Positions 1 through 4,491 of a stretch of 5,650 nucleotides of DNA are shown here, piece by piece. The stretch spans positions 1-5,650 of the forward strand of contig CAJOFG010000081.1 in assembly GCA_905233965.1 (NCBI GenBank). Reading direction: 5' to 3'. The stretch comes from an uncultured Selenomonadaceae bacterium (GTDB lineage: Bacteria > Bacillota > Negativicutes > Selenomonadales > Selenomonadaceae). A program made the position numbers and the translations under genes. The notes beneath the pieces are model-generated. The model was not told the DNA's origin. It did not search any database and worked only from the letters and a program-made list of their open reading frames with translations. Positions within the stretch are counted from its first letter, which is position 1. Every line of letters begins with the position of its first letter.

Positions 1-56
1 GGGGCGATTTCCGCCCGGTGCTCGTCCGTCAAATCCGTATCATATTTTTTTCTCAT
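1..56 (-). CDS. IS5/IS4-family transposase, N-terminal fragment (runs off window)
   Basis: Reading the minus strand from an ATG at 56 gives MRKKYDTDLTDEHRAEIA, then the window ends. A basic start followed by Y-x-(T/S)-DLTDE is the typical opening of IS5/IS4-type DDE transposases (DUF4096-type N-terminus, usually Y-P-T/S-DLTDEQW). Only about 18 residues are visible, so the catalytic DDE domain cannot be assessed and the element may be intact or broken beyond the edge. The start lies close to the neighbouring plus-strand reading frame, so the end of the element must fall in the next few tens of bases. The family call rests on this short motif only. Confidence 0.65.
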   Translation of the reverse strand, partial: MRKKYDTDLTDEHRAEIA

Positions 57-66
57 AGCTGTTAGA

Positions 67-600
67 TTGTATCATTATTTATTTGTGAACACAAGTTCTC
101 ACAAATGGATACCTTTCTTTGTCGGAGATCTTTTTGCTTTCGGTACGACGGAGGATATGAGAAAACTTTATTCGGTGCGGACGGAACTTGAAAATTCCGA
201 AAAACACAAAATGCATCCTCACAAAGGAATGGTACATAATATTGTACAAAAATTCGGGATAACCGCAGACTTCAAATTCCCGAACGAAAAAAAGCTCGTC
301 AAGTATAATTTGTTCATGGACAGAATGGAAAATATTTCCGCCGAAGTCGTCATTGCGAAAAACTTTTACAGAAAATTTATTGCGCCCGTCAATCCGGAAA
401 ATTTGTTGGAGGACTATTGGAAATTTTTCCGGGATTATTTAATTTCTGCGAATGAAGAAGATTTGTTGTTGGATTGGCAGAAATATTATTTTGACAATAC
501 GGTTCAAGTCGGCGGTTGTTATTCGATACGCCACGCTTACGATACAAACGAGCGAATTGACTTTATAAATTGGCTTGATTTGTACATGAATTACAAATGA
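67..600 (+). CDS. Uncharacterised protein, probably 5'-truncated; weak WavE-like resemblance
   Basis: An open frame of 177 codons from TTG 67. Other possible starts are GTG 85 and ATG 157, and none has a good ribosome binding site. I do not recognise it firmly. The stretch FFVGDLFAFGTTEDMRKLYS (residues 18-37), followed by a long charged region and an SAEVVIAKNFYRKFI segment, faintly recalls the second half of WavE-type lipopolysaccharide synthesis proteins (F-x-x-x-D-x-F-x-FG-x-x-ED). This is memory-based pattern matching. There is no signal peptide or membrane segment; it is aromatic-rich and ends at TGA 600. The start coincides with the presumed end of the adjacent insertion sequence, so an N-terminal part has probably been lost and the first residues may be element sequence. 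alr follows 15 bases downstream on the same strand. Confidence 0.55.
   Translation: MYHYLFVNTSSHKWIPFFVGDLFAFGTTEDMRKLYSVRTELENSEKHKMHPHKGMVHNIVQKFGITADFKFPNEKKLVKYNLFMDRMENISAEVVIAKNFYRKFIAPVNPENLLEDYWKFFRDYLISANEEDLLLDWQKYYFDNTVQVGGCYSIRHAYDTNERIDFINWLDLYMNYK
81..106. repeat. Inverted repeat, candidate outer end of the insertion sequence
   Basis: ATTTGTGA (81-88) and TCACAAAT (99-106) form a perfect 8-bp inverted repeat around a 10-base centre. It lies 25-50 bases outside the transposase start, where an IS5-type terminal inverted repeat would be expected. The other end of the element is not in the window, so the true terminal repeat and target duplication cannot be verified. It could also be a small hairpin of no consequence. 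Confidence 0.3.
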
Positions 601-615
601 GAGGGATTTTTTTAA

Positions 616-1722
616 ATGATTTATCGCGATGCTTGGGCGGAAATTGATTTGTCCGCCGCCGAACATAATTTAACGGAAATTCGCCGGCATATTCAACCGA
701 CGGCGAAACTTTGCACCGTCGTAAAAGCGGACGCTTACGGACACGGCGCGATTGAAATTGCGAAGGTTGCGGAAAAGTGCGGAACGGATTTTCTTGCCGT
801 CGCGACGATTGATGAGGCGTTGGAACTTCGCCGCGCAAATTTTACTTTGCCGATTTTGATTTTGGGTTTGATTCCCGGCGACGCGGCGGAAGTCATTGTC
901 GCGAACAAAATTACTCAGACCGTTTGCAATTTTGAACTTGCGAAAAAAATTTCCGATGCCGCCGTCAAATTGAATATCCCGGCGAAACTTCATTTGAAAG
1001 TTGAAACCGGTATGGGACGGATAGGAATTTTTCCGGACGACGCGCCCGAACTTGCCGAAAAAATTTCAAAACTTCCCGGCGTTGAACTCGAAGGAATTTT
1101 TACTCATTTTTCGGACGCGGATTCAAGCGACAAAACTTTTACCCGTGAACAACTCAAAATTTTTAAAGATACCTGCGAAAAAATTTCCCGGCGCGGAGTC
1201 GAAATTAAAATTCGGCACATCGCGGAGTCTGCGGCGATTTTGGAAATTCCCGACGCACATCTTGATATGGTTCGCTCCGGAATTATAACTTACGGGCTTT
1301 ATCCTTCCTCCGAAGTCGAACGGACAATCAAACTTCGCCCGGTGATGAAACTTCTTGCCCGCGTCGTTTTGGTAAAAAAAATTCCGAAAGGAACGCCCGT
1401 CGGTTACGGTCGGGAATTCGTTTCGGAAAGAGATTCCGTTATTGCGACTTTGCCGCTCGGTTATGCGGACGGGTATTTGCGTTCGTTCGCAGGGTTTCAC
1501 GTCGAAATTCGCGGCAAGCTTGCACCGATTGCCGGGCGCGTCTGCATGGATCAATTTATGGTTGACGTTACGGACATTCCCGGCGTTGAAGTCGGTGACG
1601 AAGTTATTTTGTTCGGCGCGGATTTAATTTCAACCGACGATGCCGCAAAACATTTGCACACGATAAATTACGAAGTCACCTGCCAAATTTCTCAACGTGT
1701 TCCGCGAATTTACCGGCGTTAA
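616..1722 (+). CDS. alr: Alanine racemase
   Basis: PLP-dependent enzyme interconverting L- and D-alanine in the cytoplasm, supplying D-Ala for peptidoglycan. At 368 residues it has normal length. The N-terminal TIM-barrel starts with AEIDLSAAEHNL, and VVKADAYGHG carries the PLP lysine (K37). Further family marks are THFSDAD (H164), LDMVRSGI (R220, expected to contact the PLP ring nitrogen), PVGYGREF with the second catalytic base Tyr (Y264), LPLGYADGYLRS, and VCMDQFMVDVT (310-319) of the C-terminal beta domain. The segment HIAESAAIL (201-209) has Glu at the position that is usually Asn in the HxANSA motif. The ATG at 616 is preceded by GAGAGGG (599-605) at about 10 bases. The 15-base gap to the preceding frame suggests co-transcription. 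The stop lies only 4 bases from the stop of the convergent gene, leaving no room for a separate terminator. Confidence 0.97.
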   Translation: MIYRDAWAEIDLSAAEHNLTEIRRHIQPTAKLCTVVKADAYGHGAIEIAKVAEKCGTDFLAVATIDEALELRRANFTLPILILGLIPGDAAEVIVANKITQTVCNFELAKKISDAAVKLNIPAKLHLKVETGMGRIGIFPDDAPELAEKISKLPGVELEGIFTHFSDADSSDKTFTREQLKIFKDTCEKISRRGVEIKIRHIAESAAILEIPDAHLDMVRSGIITYGLYPSSEVERTIKLRPVMKLLARVVLVKKIPKGTPVGYGREFVSERDSVIATLPLGYADGYLRSFAGFHVEIRGKLAPIAGRVCMDQFMVDVTDIPGVEVGDEVILFGADLISTDDAAKHLHTINYEVTCQISQRVPRIYRR

Positions 1723-1726
1723 AAAA

Positions 1727-2992
1727 TTATCCGTGCAAAATTTTTGAAATTAAAATATCTTTCGACTGCATATTCAAAATAATTTCGTCGAACGTCGCGG
1801 CAAAATTTTTCATCAGCCGGTCGGAATATCTTCCCGCGTCGTAGTCCAAAATCAAATCGTAAATTCCGGTTTCCGTCGCCCGGACTTCAATATCCAAAGA
1901 ATTTTCTGCGGCAGACATATCATTCGGCGGCATATCTATTACGATTGCTTGAGAGTCCCCGATCATCACATGGTCGGGGGCAATATTTTTTTGGAAGATA
2001 AATCCCGGACAATCGTCTGCAAGTCCTTCGTTGTAAACTATGTCCAAACTTTTCCGGTACATCAAATCCGATTGAACCTGACCTTCCAACTCGTTTAAAA
2101 AATCTTCAACTTTCAAATCGTCGTGAAAATCCCGGTAACACGGAAACTGATCCATCATCAATCCCATGATTCTGTATTCGCGAGCAGTCACCCGCCCGTT
2201 GTGAACGCGATTTACAATCGCTTCGTCCGCGCCGGTAACTTTCGCCAGAGTGAGCAGAGCCGCCGCGAGGAAAAAAATATTTTCTTTGCCGGTGTGCGTG
2301 TGAAAATATTCGTCGCTGACATTTTTAATTTTCGTTTTGTATTCGCCCTTCGACCAAGCTTTACCGCCGGAAATATCCGGAGCCGGCAAATTTTTTTGTC
2401 TGTCGAAATTCAAAAGCATACTCCGCCAATAAGCGTGACCTTCCGCAAGTTCTTCCTCCGGTATCATCGACTCTTCCGAAACGTAACGCGCATAACTTCC
2501 GGGAGTGTGATTTAAAAATCTGCCGCGATAACGAATATCCAATTCCTTTACGAAGAGGAGCGCAATCGACGTGCCGTCCATAATCGCGTGATAAAAATCC
2601 GTGTACATATATCCGGCTGTCGGCGTTTCAAAAACGTAAATCCGGAAAAGCGGATTCTCAATAATTTCGTAAGGCTCTTTCAATTTTTCGATTCGCTTTT
2701 CAAAATCTTCGTCGGAAATTTTTTTAACTTCAATCTCCGGCGGATCGGTATCGAAAGTTTGACACAGATCGCTTGTTTCGGGATGAAATTCGAGCCGGCA
2801 ACGGAAAATATCGTGCGTTTCCAAAATTTCGTTCAACACTTCGGCTATCATTTCCGGATCGAGGGAAGACGGCAACTTTAAAAGTGCGCCTACGTTCATC
2901 ATGGTGGACTTTGCTTTTTTGAAATGCGCGTCCATAAGCCGGCGTTGAATCGGACGCAACGGGAAATATCTTTTTGTCGCGACTGCGCTCAT
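1727..2992 (-). CDS. Stand-alone condensation-domain (NRPS C-domain superfamily) acyltransferase-like protein
   Basis: 421 residues, the length of one condensation domain. An N-terminal C1-like segment, FPLRPIQRRLMDAHF (10-24), is followed by ILETHDIFRCRLEF (56-69) matching the R-H-x-x-L-R region. YHAIMDG (134-140) matches the catalytic HHxxxDG motif with the second, catalytic His (H135), D139 and G140 kept and the first His replaced by Tyr. NRVHNGR (261-267) and IMGLMMDQFP (275-284) correspond to the C4/C5 region. No adenylation or carrier domain is fused or nearby, so the acyl donor and acceptor are unknown. It may be a free condensation enzyme or an alcohol/amine acyltransferase (PapA/AATase-like). 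There is no signal peptide. The ATG at 2992 follows GAGGGGTG at 6 bases, and a separate sigma-70 promoter lies upstream. It ends convergently on alr. Confidence 0.85.
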   Translation of the reverse strand: MSAVATKRYFPLRPIQRRLMDAHFKKAKSTMMNVGALLKLPSSLDPEMIAEVLNEILETHDIFRCRLEFHPETSDLCQTFDTDPPEIEVKKISDEDFEKRIEKLKEPYEIIENPLFRIYVFETPTAGYMYTDFYHAIMDGTSIALLFVKELDIRYRGRFLNHTPGSYARYVSEESMIPEEELAEGHAYWRSMLLNFDRQKNLPAPDISGGKAWSKGEYKTKIKNVSDEYFHTHTGKENIFFLAAALLTLAKVTGADEAIVNRVHNGRVTAREYRIMGLMMDQFPCYRDFHDDLKVEDFLNELEGQVQSDLMYRKSLDIVYNEGLADDCPGFIFQKNIAPDHVMIGDSQAIVIDMPPNDMSAAENSLDIEVRATETGIYDLILDYDAGRYSDRLMKNFAATFDEIILNMQSKDILISKILHG

Positions 2993-3032
2993 TTTTTACA
3001 CCCCTCATTATTTTTTTGAAACTTCCGATGAC

Positions 3033-3062
3033 ATTATACCGGATTAAAGTATTTTTGTTCAA
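3033..3062 (-). promoter_or_regulatory. Sigma-70 promoter of the condensation-domain gene
   Basis: The minus strand shows TTGAAC (3062-3057), an 18-base spacer and a perfect TATAAT (3038-3033). The predicted start is near 3026, giving a leader of about 33 bases with the SD GAGGGGTG before ATG 2992. The -35 box matches consensus at 4 of 6. Confidence 0.7.
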
Positions 3063-3092
3063 AAATTTTCCGAAAATATTTTTGCAAAAAAA

Positions 3093-3121
3093 TTGACTAA
3101 AAATTTTCGCCGGATTATAAT
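3093..3121 (+). promoter_or_regulatory. Consensus promoter of small RNA 1 (antitoxin RNA, copy 1)
   Basis: TTGACT (3093-3098), exactly 17 bases, then TATAAT (3116-3121). No reading frame follows, so it must drive a non-coding transcript. The whole box, including the CCGGAT before the -10, is nearly identical to the promoter at 3377-3405. Confidence 0.85.
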
Positions 3122-3127
3122 TTCCGT

Positions 3128-3215
3128 AACAAAAAAGGACAGTCGGTCTTGACTCGCCGGCTCCTCAAAATCTGAACGGTTAAGAAAAGCCGCCGGGCGT
3201 ATTTGGCGGCTTTTT
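3128..3215 (+). ncRNA. Putative antitoxin small RNA, copy 1 (about 88 nt)
   Basis: Predicted to start about 7 bases after the -10 box and to end in the U-tract at 3211-3215. It has no SD or coding frame. It runs convergently to the small toxin gene and overlaps the toxin mRNA only at the shared terminator hairpin, as in the Enterococcus par (fst) locus. Bases 3138-3147 and 3158-3166 repeat, in the same RNA sense, two blocks of the toxin mRNA leader (3336-3327 and 3323-3315). The CUCCUC at 3161-3166 could pair with the toxin SD GAGGAG. The antitoxin role is inferred from the arrangement. Confidence 0.65.
3185..3215. terminator. Bidirectional intrinsic terminator shared by small RNA 1 and toxin 1
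   Basis: The arms AAAAGCCGCC (3185-3194) and GGCGGCTTTT (3205-3214) form a perfect 10-bp stem with a 10-base loop. The T-run follows on the plus strand, and TTTTCTT follows on the minus strand, so both convergent transcripts can stop here. It starts 4 bases beyond the toxin stop codon. Confidence 0.85.
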
Positions 3216-3218
3216 ACG

Positions 3219-3296
3219 TTACTTCAGCAACGCAAAAACGGTGAGGACGAGCTGAGCGACCGAAACCGCGAGCATGATTTTTTCATACTTGCTCAT
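3219..3296 (-). CDS. Holin-like small hydrophobic toxin, copy 1 (25 aa)
   Basis: The frame starts at ATG 3296 and stops at TAA 3219. It begins MSKYEKIMLAVSVAQ and ends LVLTVFALLK: a short polar head with YE, one hydrophobic membrane segment (residues about 7-24) and a C-terminal Lys. This M-x-x-YE-x-I-x-L pattern at about 25-30 residues is typical of the putative holin-like toxin family (Hol_Tox), small membrane peptides of type I toxin-antitoxin loci. Translation is supported by AGGAGGTGA (3309-3301) with a 7-base gap to ATG, and by a TGnTATAAT promoter upstream. A shared terminator and a convergent small RNA lie at its 3' end. It resembles the second copy at 3508-3588 in the first five residues (M-x-KYE) and in layout. 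Toxicity is inferred. Confidence 0.75.
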   Translation of the reverse strand: MSKYEKIMLAVSVAQLVLTVFALLK

Positions 3297-3300
3297 ACAA

Positions 3301-3320
3301 TCACCTCCTCTCACGAGGAG
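3301..3320 (-). promoter_or_regulatory. Leader hairpin sequestering the toxin 1 SD
   Basis: In the toxin mRNA leader CUCCUC (3320-3315), GUGA and GAGGAG (3310-3305) form a perfect 6-bp stem with a four-base loop. The 3' arm is the SD itself, so ribosome access would be blocked until the leader is opened. Such SD masking is common in type I toxin mRNAs. Confidence 0.65.
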
Positions 3321-3343
3321 CCGACAACCGACTGTCGAACCGG

Positions 3344-3372
3344 ATTATAACAAGCAATCGAAATTTTTTAAA
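3344..3372 (-). promoter_or_regulatory. Extended -10 promoter of toxin 1
   Basis: The minus strand carries TGTTATAAT (extended -10; TATAAT at 3349-3344) and, 17 bases upstream, TTTAAA (3372-3367) as a weak -35. Bases 3344-3376 match 3658-3690 in front of toxin 2 at 31 of 33 positions. The -35 lies 4 bases from the -35 of the divergent small RNA 2 promoter. Confidence 0.75.
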
Positions 3373-3376
3373 GTCA

Positions 3377-3405
3377 TTGACGAAAAAATTTGTCCGGATT
3401 ATAAT
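3377..3405 (+). promoter_or_regulatory. Consensus promoter of small RNA 2 (antitoxin RNA, copy 2)
   Basis: TTGACG (3377-3382), a 17-base spacer ending in CCGGAT, and TATAAT (3400-3405). It closely matches the small RNA 1 promoter and is divergent to the toxin 1 promoter. Confidence 0.85.
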
Positions 3406-3411
3406 TCAACC

Positions 3412-3504
3412 GAAATAAAAAGCAAAGAGTCGGTCGGCTTTCCTTCAGTCGGTCTCCTCTCAATTTAAAGTAATTGAAACGTTGACCGCCGTCAGGCGGT
3501 TTTT
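3412..3504 (+). ncRNA. Putative antitoxin small RNA, copy 2 (about 93 nt)
   Basis: It runs from the predicted start near 3412 to the T-run after the hairpin at 3485-3500, and no coding frame with an SD lies within it. CCUCUCAA (3456-3463) is perfectly complementary to UUGAGAGG of the toxin 2 mRNA (3607-3600), which includes part of its SD. Pairing can continue through GG-UC-type and G-U pairs into the GGGGU. The RNA also repeats leader motifs of the toxin 2 mRNA (AAGAGTCGG, GGCTT, GTCGGT, CCTCTC) in the same order. Antitoxin function is inferred from position and complementarity. Confidence 0.65.
3485..3504 (+). terminator. Terminator of small RNA 2
   Basis: ACCGCC (3485-3490), loop GTCA and GGCGGT (3495-3500) are followed by TTTT (3501-3504; a stem-end T precedes the run). 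On the minus strand the stem is followed by CAACG rather than a T-run, so it should act mainly on the plus-strand RNA, unlike the shared terminator of copy 1. Confidence 0.8.
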
Positions 3505-3507
3505 ACG

Positions 3508-3588
3508 TCAGCGGAAAATTGCGACGTAAAGGGTTGCTGCCGTTGAAACGGCTTGCAAAACGAGCGAAATAATTTCGTACTTCGTCAT
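3508..3588 (-). CDS. Holin-like small hydrophobic toxin, copy 2 (26 aa)
   Basis: From ATG 3588 to TGA 3508. It begins MTKYEIISLVLQAVS and ends TAATLYVAIFR: a KYE head, one membrane segment (about 6-24) and a terminal basic residue, matching the holin-like toxin pattern and copy 1 in design but diverged in sequence. The SD is GAGGGGGTG (3603-3595) with a short spacer to ATG. The upstream promoter is nearly identical to that of copy 1, and a convergent small RNA ends just beyond the stop. The minus-strand mRNA has no clear terminator of its own and may extend through small RNA 2 toward toxin 1. It could instead be a small membrane peptide without toxicity. Confidence 0.72.
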   Translation of the reverse strand: MTKYEIISLVLQAVSTAATLYVAIFR

Positions 3589-3599
3589 ATGCAACACCC

Positions 3600-3623
3600 C
3601 CTCTCAAGGAAAAATCCGAGAGG
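3600..3623 (-). promoter_or_regulatory. Leader hairpin sequestering the toxin 2 SD
   Basis: In the mRNA CCUCUC (3623-3618) can pair with GAGAGG (3605-3600) across a 12-base loop, covering the upstream part of the SD. The same GAGAGG is the target complementary to CCUCUCAA of small RNA 2. Confidence 0.5.
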
Positions 3624-3657
3624 AAACCGACAAGCCTTCCGACTCTTCGCGAATCGA

Positions 3658-3686
3658 ATTATAACAAGCAACCGAAGTTTTTTAAA
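3658..3686 (-). promoter_or_regulatory. Extended -10 promoter of toxin 2
   Basis: TGTTATAAT with TATAAT at 3663-3658, a 17-base spacer and TTTAAA at 3686-3681. A TTGACT lies 5 bases further upstream, at too long a distance for a normal -35. The block is nearly identical to the toxin 1 promoter. Confidence 0.75.
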
Positions 3687-3694
3687 GTCAATGC

Positions 3695-3735
3695 AAAAAA
3701 ATTCCTCCGCCCGGTTTGAGCGAAGGATTTTTTTA
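3695..3735 (-). terminator. Intrinsic terminator of the barrel-DUF805-dipeptidase operon
   Basis: On the minus strand AATCCTTCGC (3729-3720) pairs with GCGGAGG (3710-3704) and the following AA with one G-U pair. The loop is TCAAACCGG, and an uninterrupted T-run (3701-3695) follows. It sits 16 bases after the dipeptidase stop. The plus strand also has a T-run, but its stem would contain a mismatch. Confidence 0.8.
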
Positions 3736-3750
3736 GTGATAAAAATTTTG

Positions 3751-4467
3751 TTACCGTTTTTTCAAATCCGAAATTGTGAAGTTGAAATAAGTATCCGGAT
3801 AAGGTTCATTCTCCAAAGTGAAATGCCACCATTCCGTAGCGATCGGTTTAAATCCGTTGCGAATCATCGCGTCGCGGAGAATTTGACGATTTTTGAGTTG
3901 TTGCTTAGTCAAATTTCCTTTGTAATCCGGGTGGGAAAGTTCGCCGAAATAATCGAACGTGCCGCCCATGTCCAACTCTTTGCCGGTTTTCATGTCGAAA
4001 AGCGTCAAGTCGATTGTCGAGCCGCGACTGTGTCCGGACTTTGCGTCGATGTAACCTTCGGAAAAAAGTTTCGTCTTGTCAACTTCCGGATAAAAATACG
4101 GTTTCATTCTCTTGTCGTCGAGGTCTTCAGCCCAACGAACGAAATTGTCAACCGCTCTTTGCGGACGATAAGCATCATAAACTTTGAGCCGGTAACCGAG
4201 TTTCATAACGTCGTCGGAAACTTTTTTGAGAGCCTGCGCCGCCTCAATCGTCATCAACGCGCAAGGTTGTTCGTACCCGTCAATTCTGTCCCCGACGAAA
4301 TTATAAGTCGAGTAATAACGAATTTCCTGGATAATGTCCGGCACAACGTCCGACAAGACGACAAAACCGGAAGGATCATCAGGTCCGGAAGACCTCTGCG
4401 CGTAAGCCGGCGAAATCGTCAATGCAAAAACCAAAGCGACTGCCGCAATAATTTTTTGCAACCTCAT
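3751..4467 (-). CDS. ddpX: Exported D-Ala-D-Ala dipeptidase (VanX/DdpX/PcgL type, peptidase M15D)
   Basis: Zinc metallopeptidase splitting D-Ala-D-Ala, 238 residues. The N-terminus MRLQKIIAAVALVFAL...SPAYA is a signal peptide with likely cleavage after AYA (residue 23), so the enzyme should act in the periplasm like Salmonella PcgL. VYDAYRP (R101) is the conserved Arg region. SGHSRGSTIDLTL gives zinc ligands H146 and D153. TEWWHF supplies the catalytic Glu (E212) and third ligand H215. All key residues are present. I start at ATG 4467 because the in-frame GTG at 4479 directly abuts the SD GGAGGA (4485-4480), whereas ATG 4467 has AGGAG about 11 bases upstream. It is the last gene of a minus-strand operon, 24 bases after the DUF805 gene. 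It may recycle peptidoglycan dipeptides. With no vanH, vanA or vanRS in view, glycopeptide resistance is not indicated. Confidence 0.9.
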   Translation of the reverse strand: MRLQKIIAAVALVFALTISPAYAQRSSGPDDPSGFVVLSDVVPDIIQEIRYYSTYNFVGDRIDGYEQPCALMTIEAAQALKKVSDDVMKLGYRLKVYDAYRPQRAVDNFVRWAEDLDDKRMKPYFYPEVDKTKLFSEGYIDAKSGHSRGSTIDLTLFDMKTGKELDMGGTFDYFGELSHPDYKGNLTKQQLKNRQILRDAMIRNGFKPIATEWWHFTLENEPYPDTYFNFTISDLKKR

Positions 4468-4491
4468 TTTTAAAATCACTCCTCCGAAAAA

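Larger units (their letters stand above)
3344..3690. repeat. Direct repeat marking the tandem duplication (3344-3376 and 3658-3690)
   Basis: Two 33-bp blocks 314 bases apart match at 31 positions; both hold a toxin promoter. With the paired small RNA promoters 284 bases apart, they show that the toxin and small-RNA unit was duplicated. The coding and leader parts have diverged while the promoters stayed nearly fixed. Confidence 0.85.

Noticed and set aside
2..16. GGGCG/CGCCC hairpin near the left edge
   Set aside because: It lies inside the transposase coding frame, has a short stem and no T-run, so it is probably coding coincidence.
3274..3468. A 64-codon plus-strand frame across the toxin 1 leader
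   Set aside because: It crosses two opposed promoters and an SD hairpin on the other strand, has no SD and no plausible protein character.
3093..3690. CRISPR array or riboswitch
   Set aside because: There are only two diverged copies, with repeats that are promoters rather than spaced identical units. Nothing resembles a known aptamer, and toxin plus small RNA explains the structure better.
3751..4467. Glycopeptide-resistance (van) cluster
   Set aside because: Only a VanX-type peptidase is present, and it has a signal peptide. No vanH, vanA-type ligase or vanRS genes are seen in the window.
3553..4473. A 306-codon open frame on the plus strand
   Set aside because: It lies wholly antisense to the dipeptidase gene, which has a signal peptide and all catalytic residues. 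The antisense product is Arg/Phe/Asn-rich with no recognisable domain and no SD.
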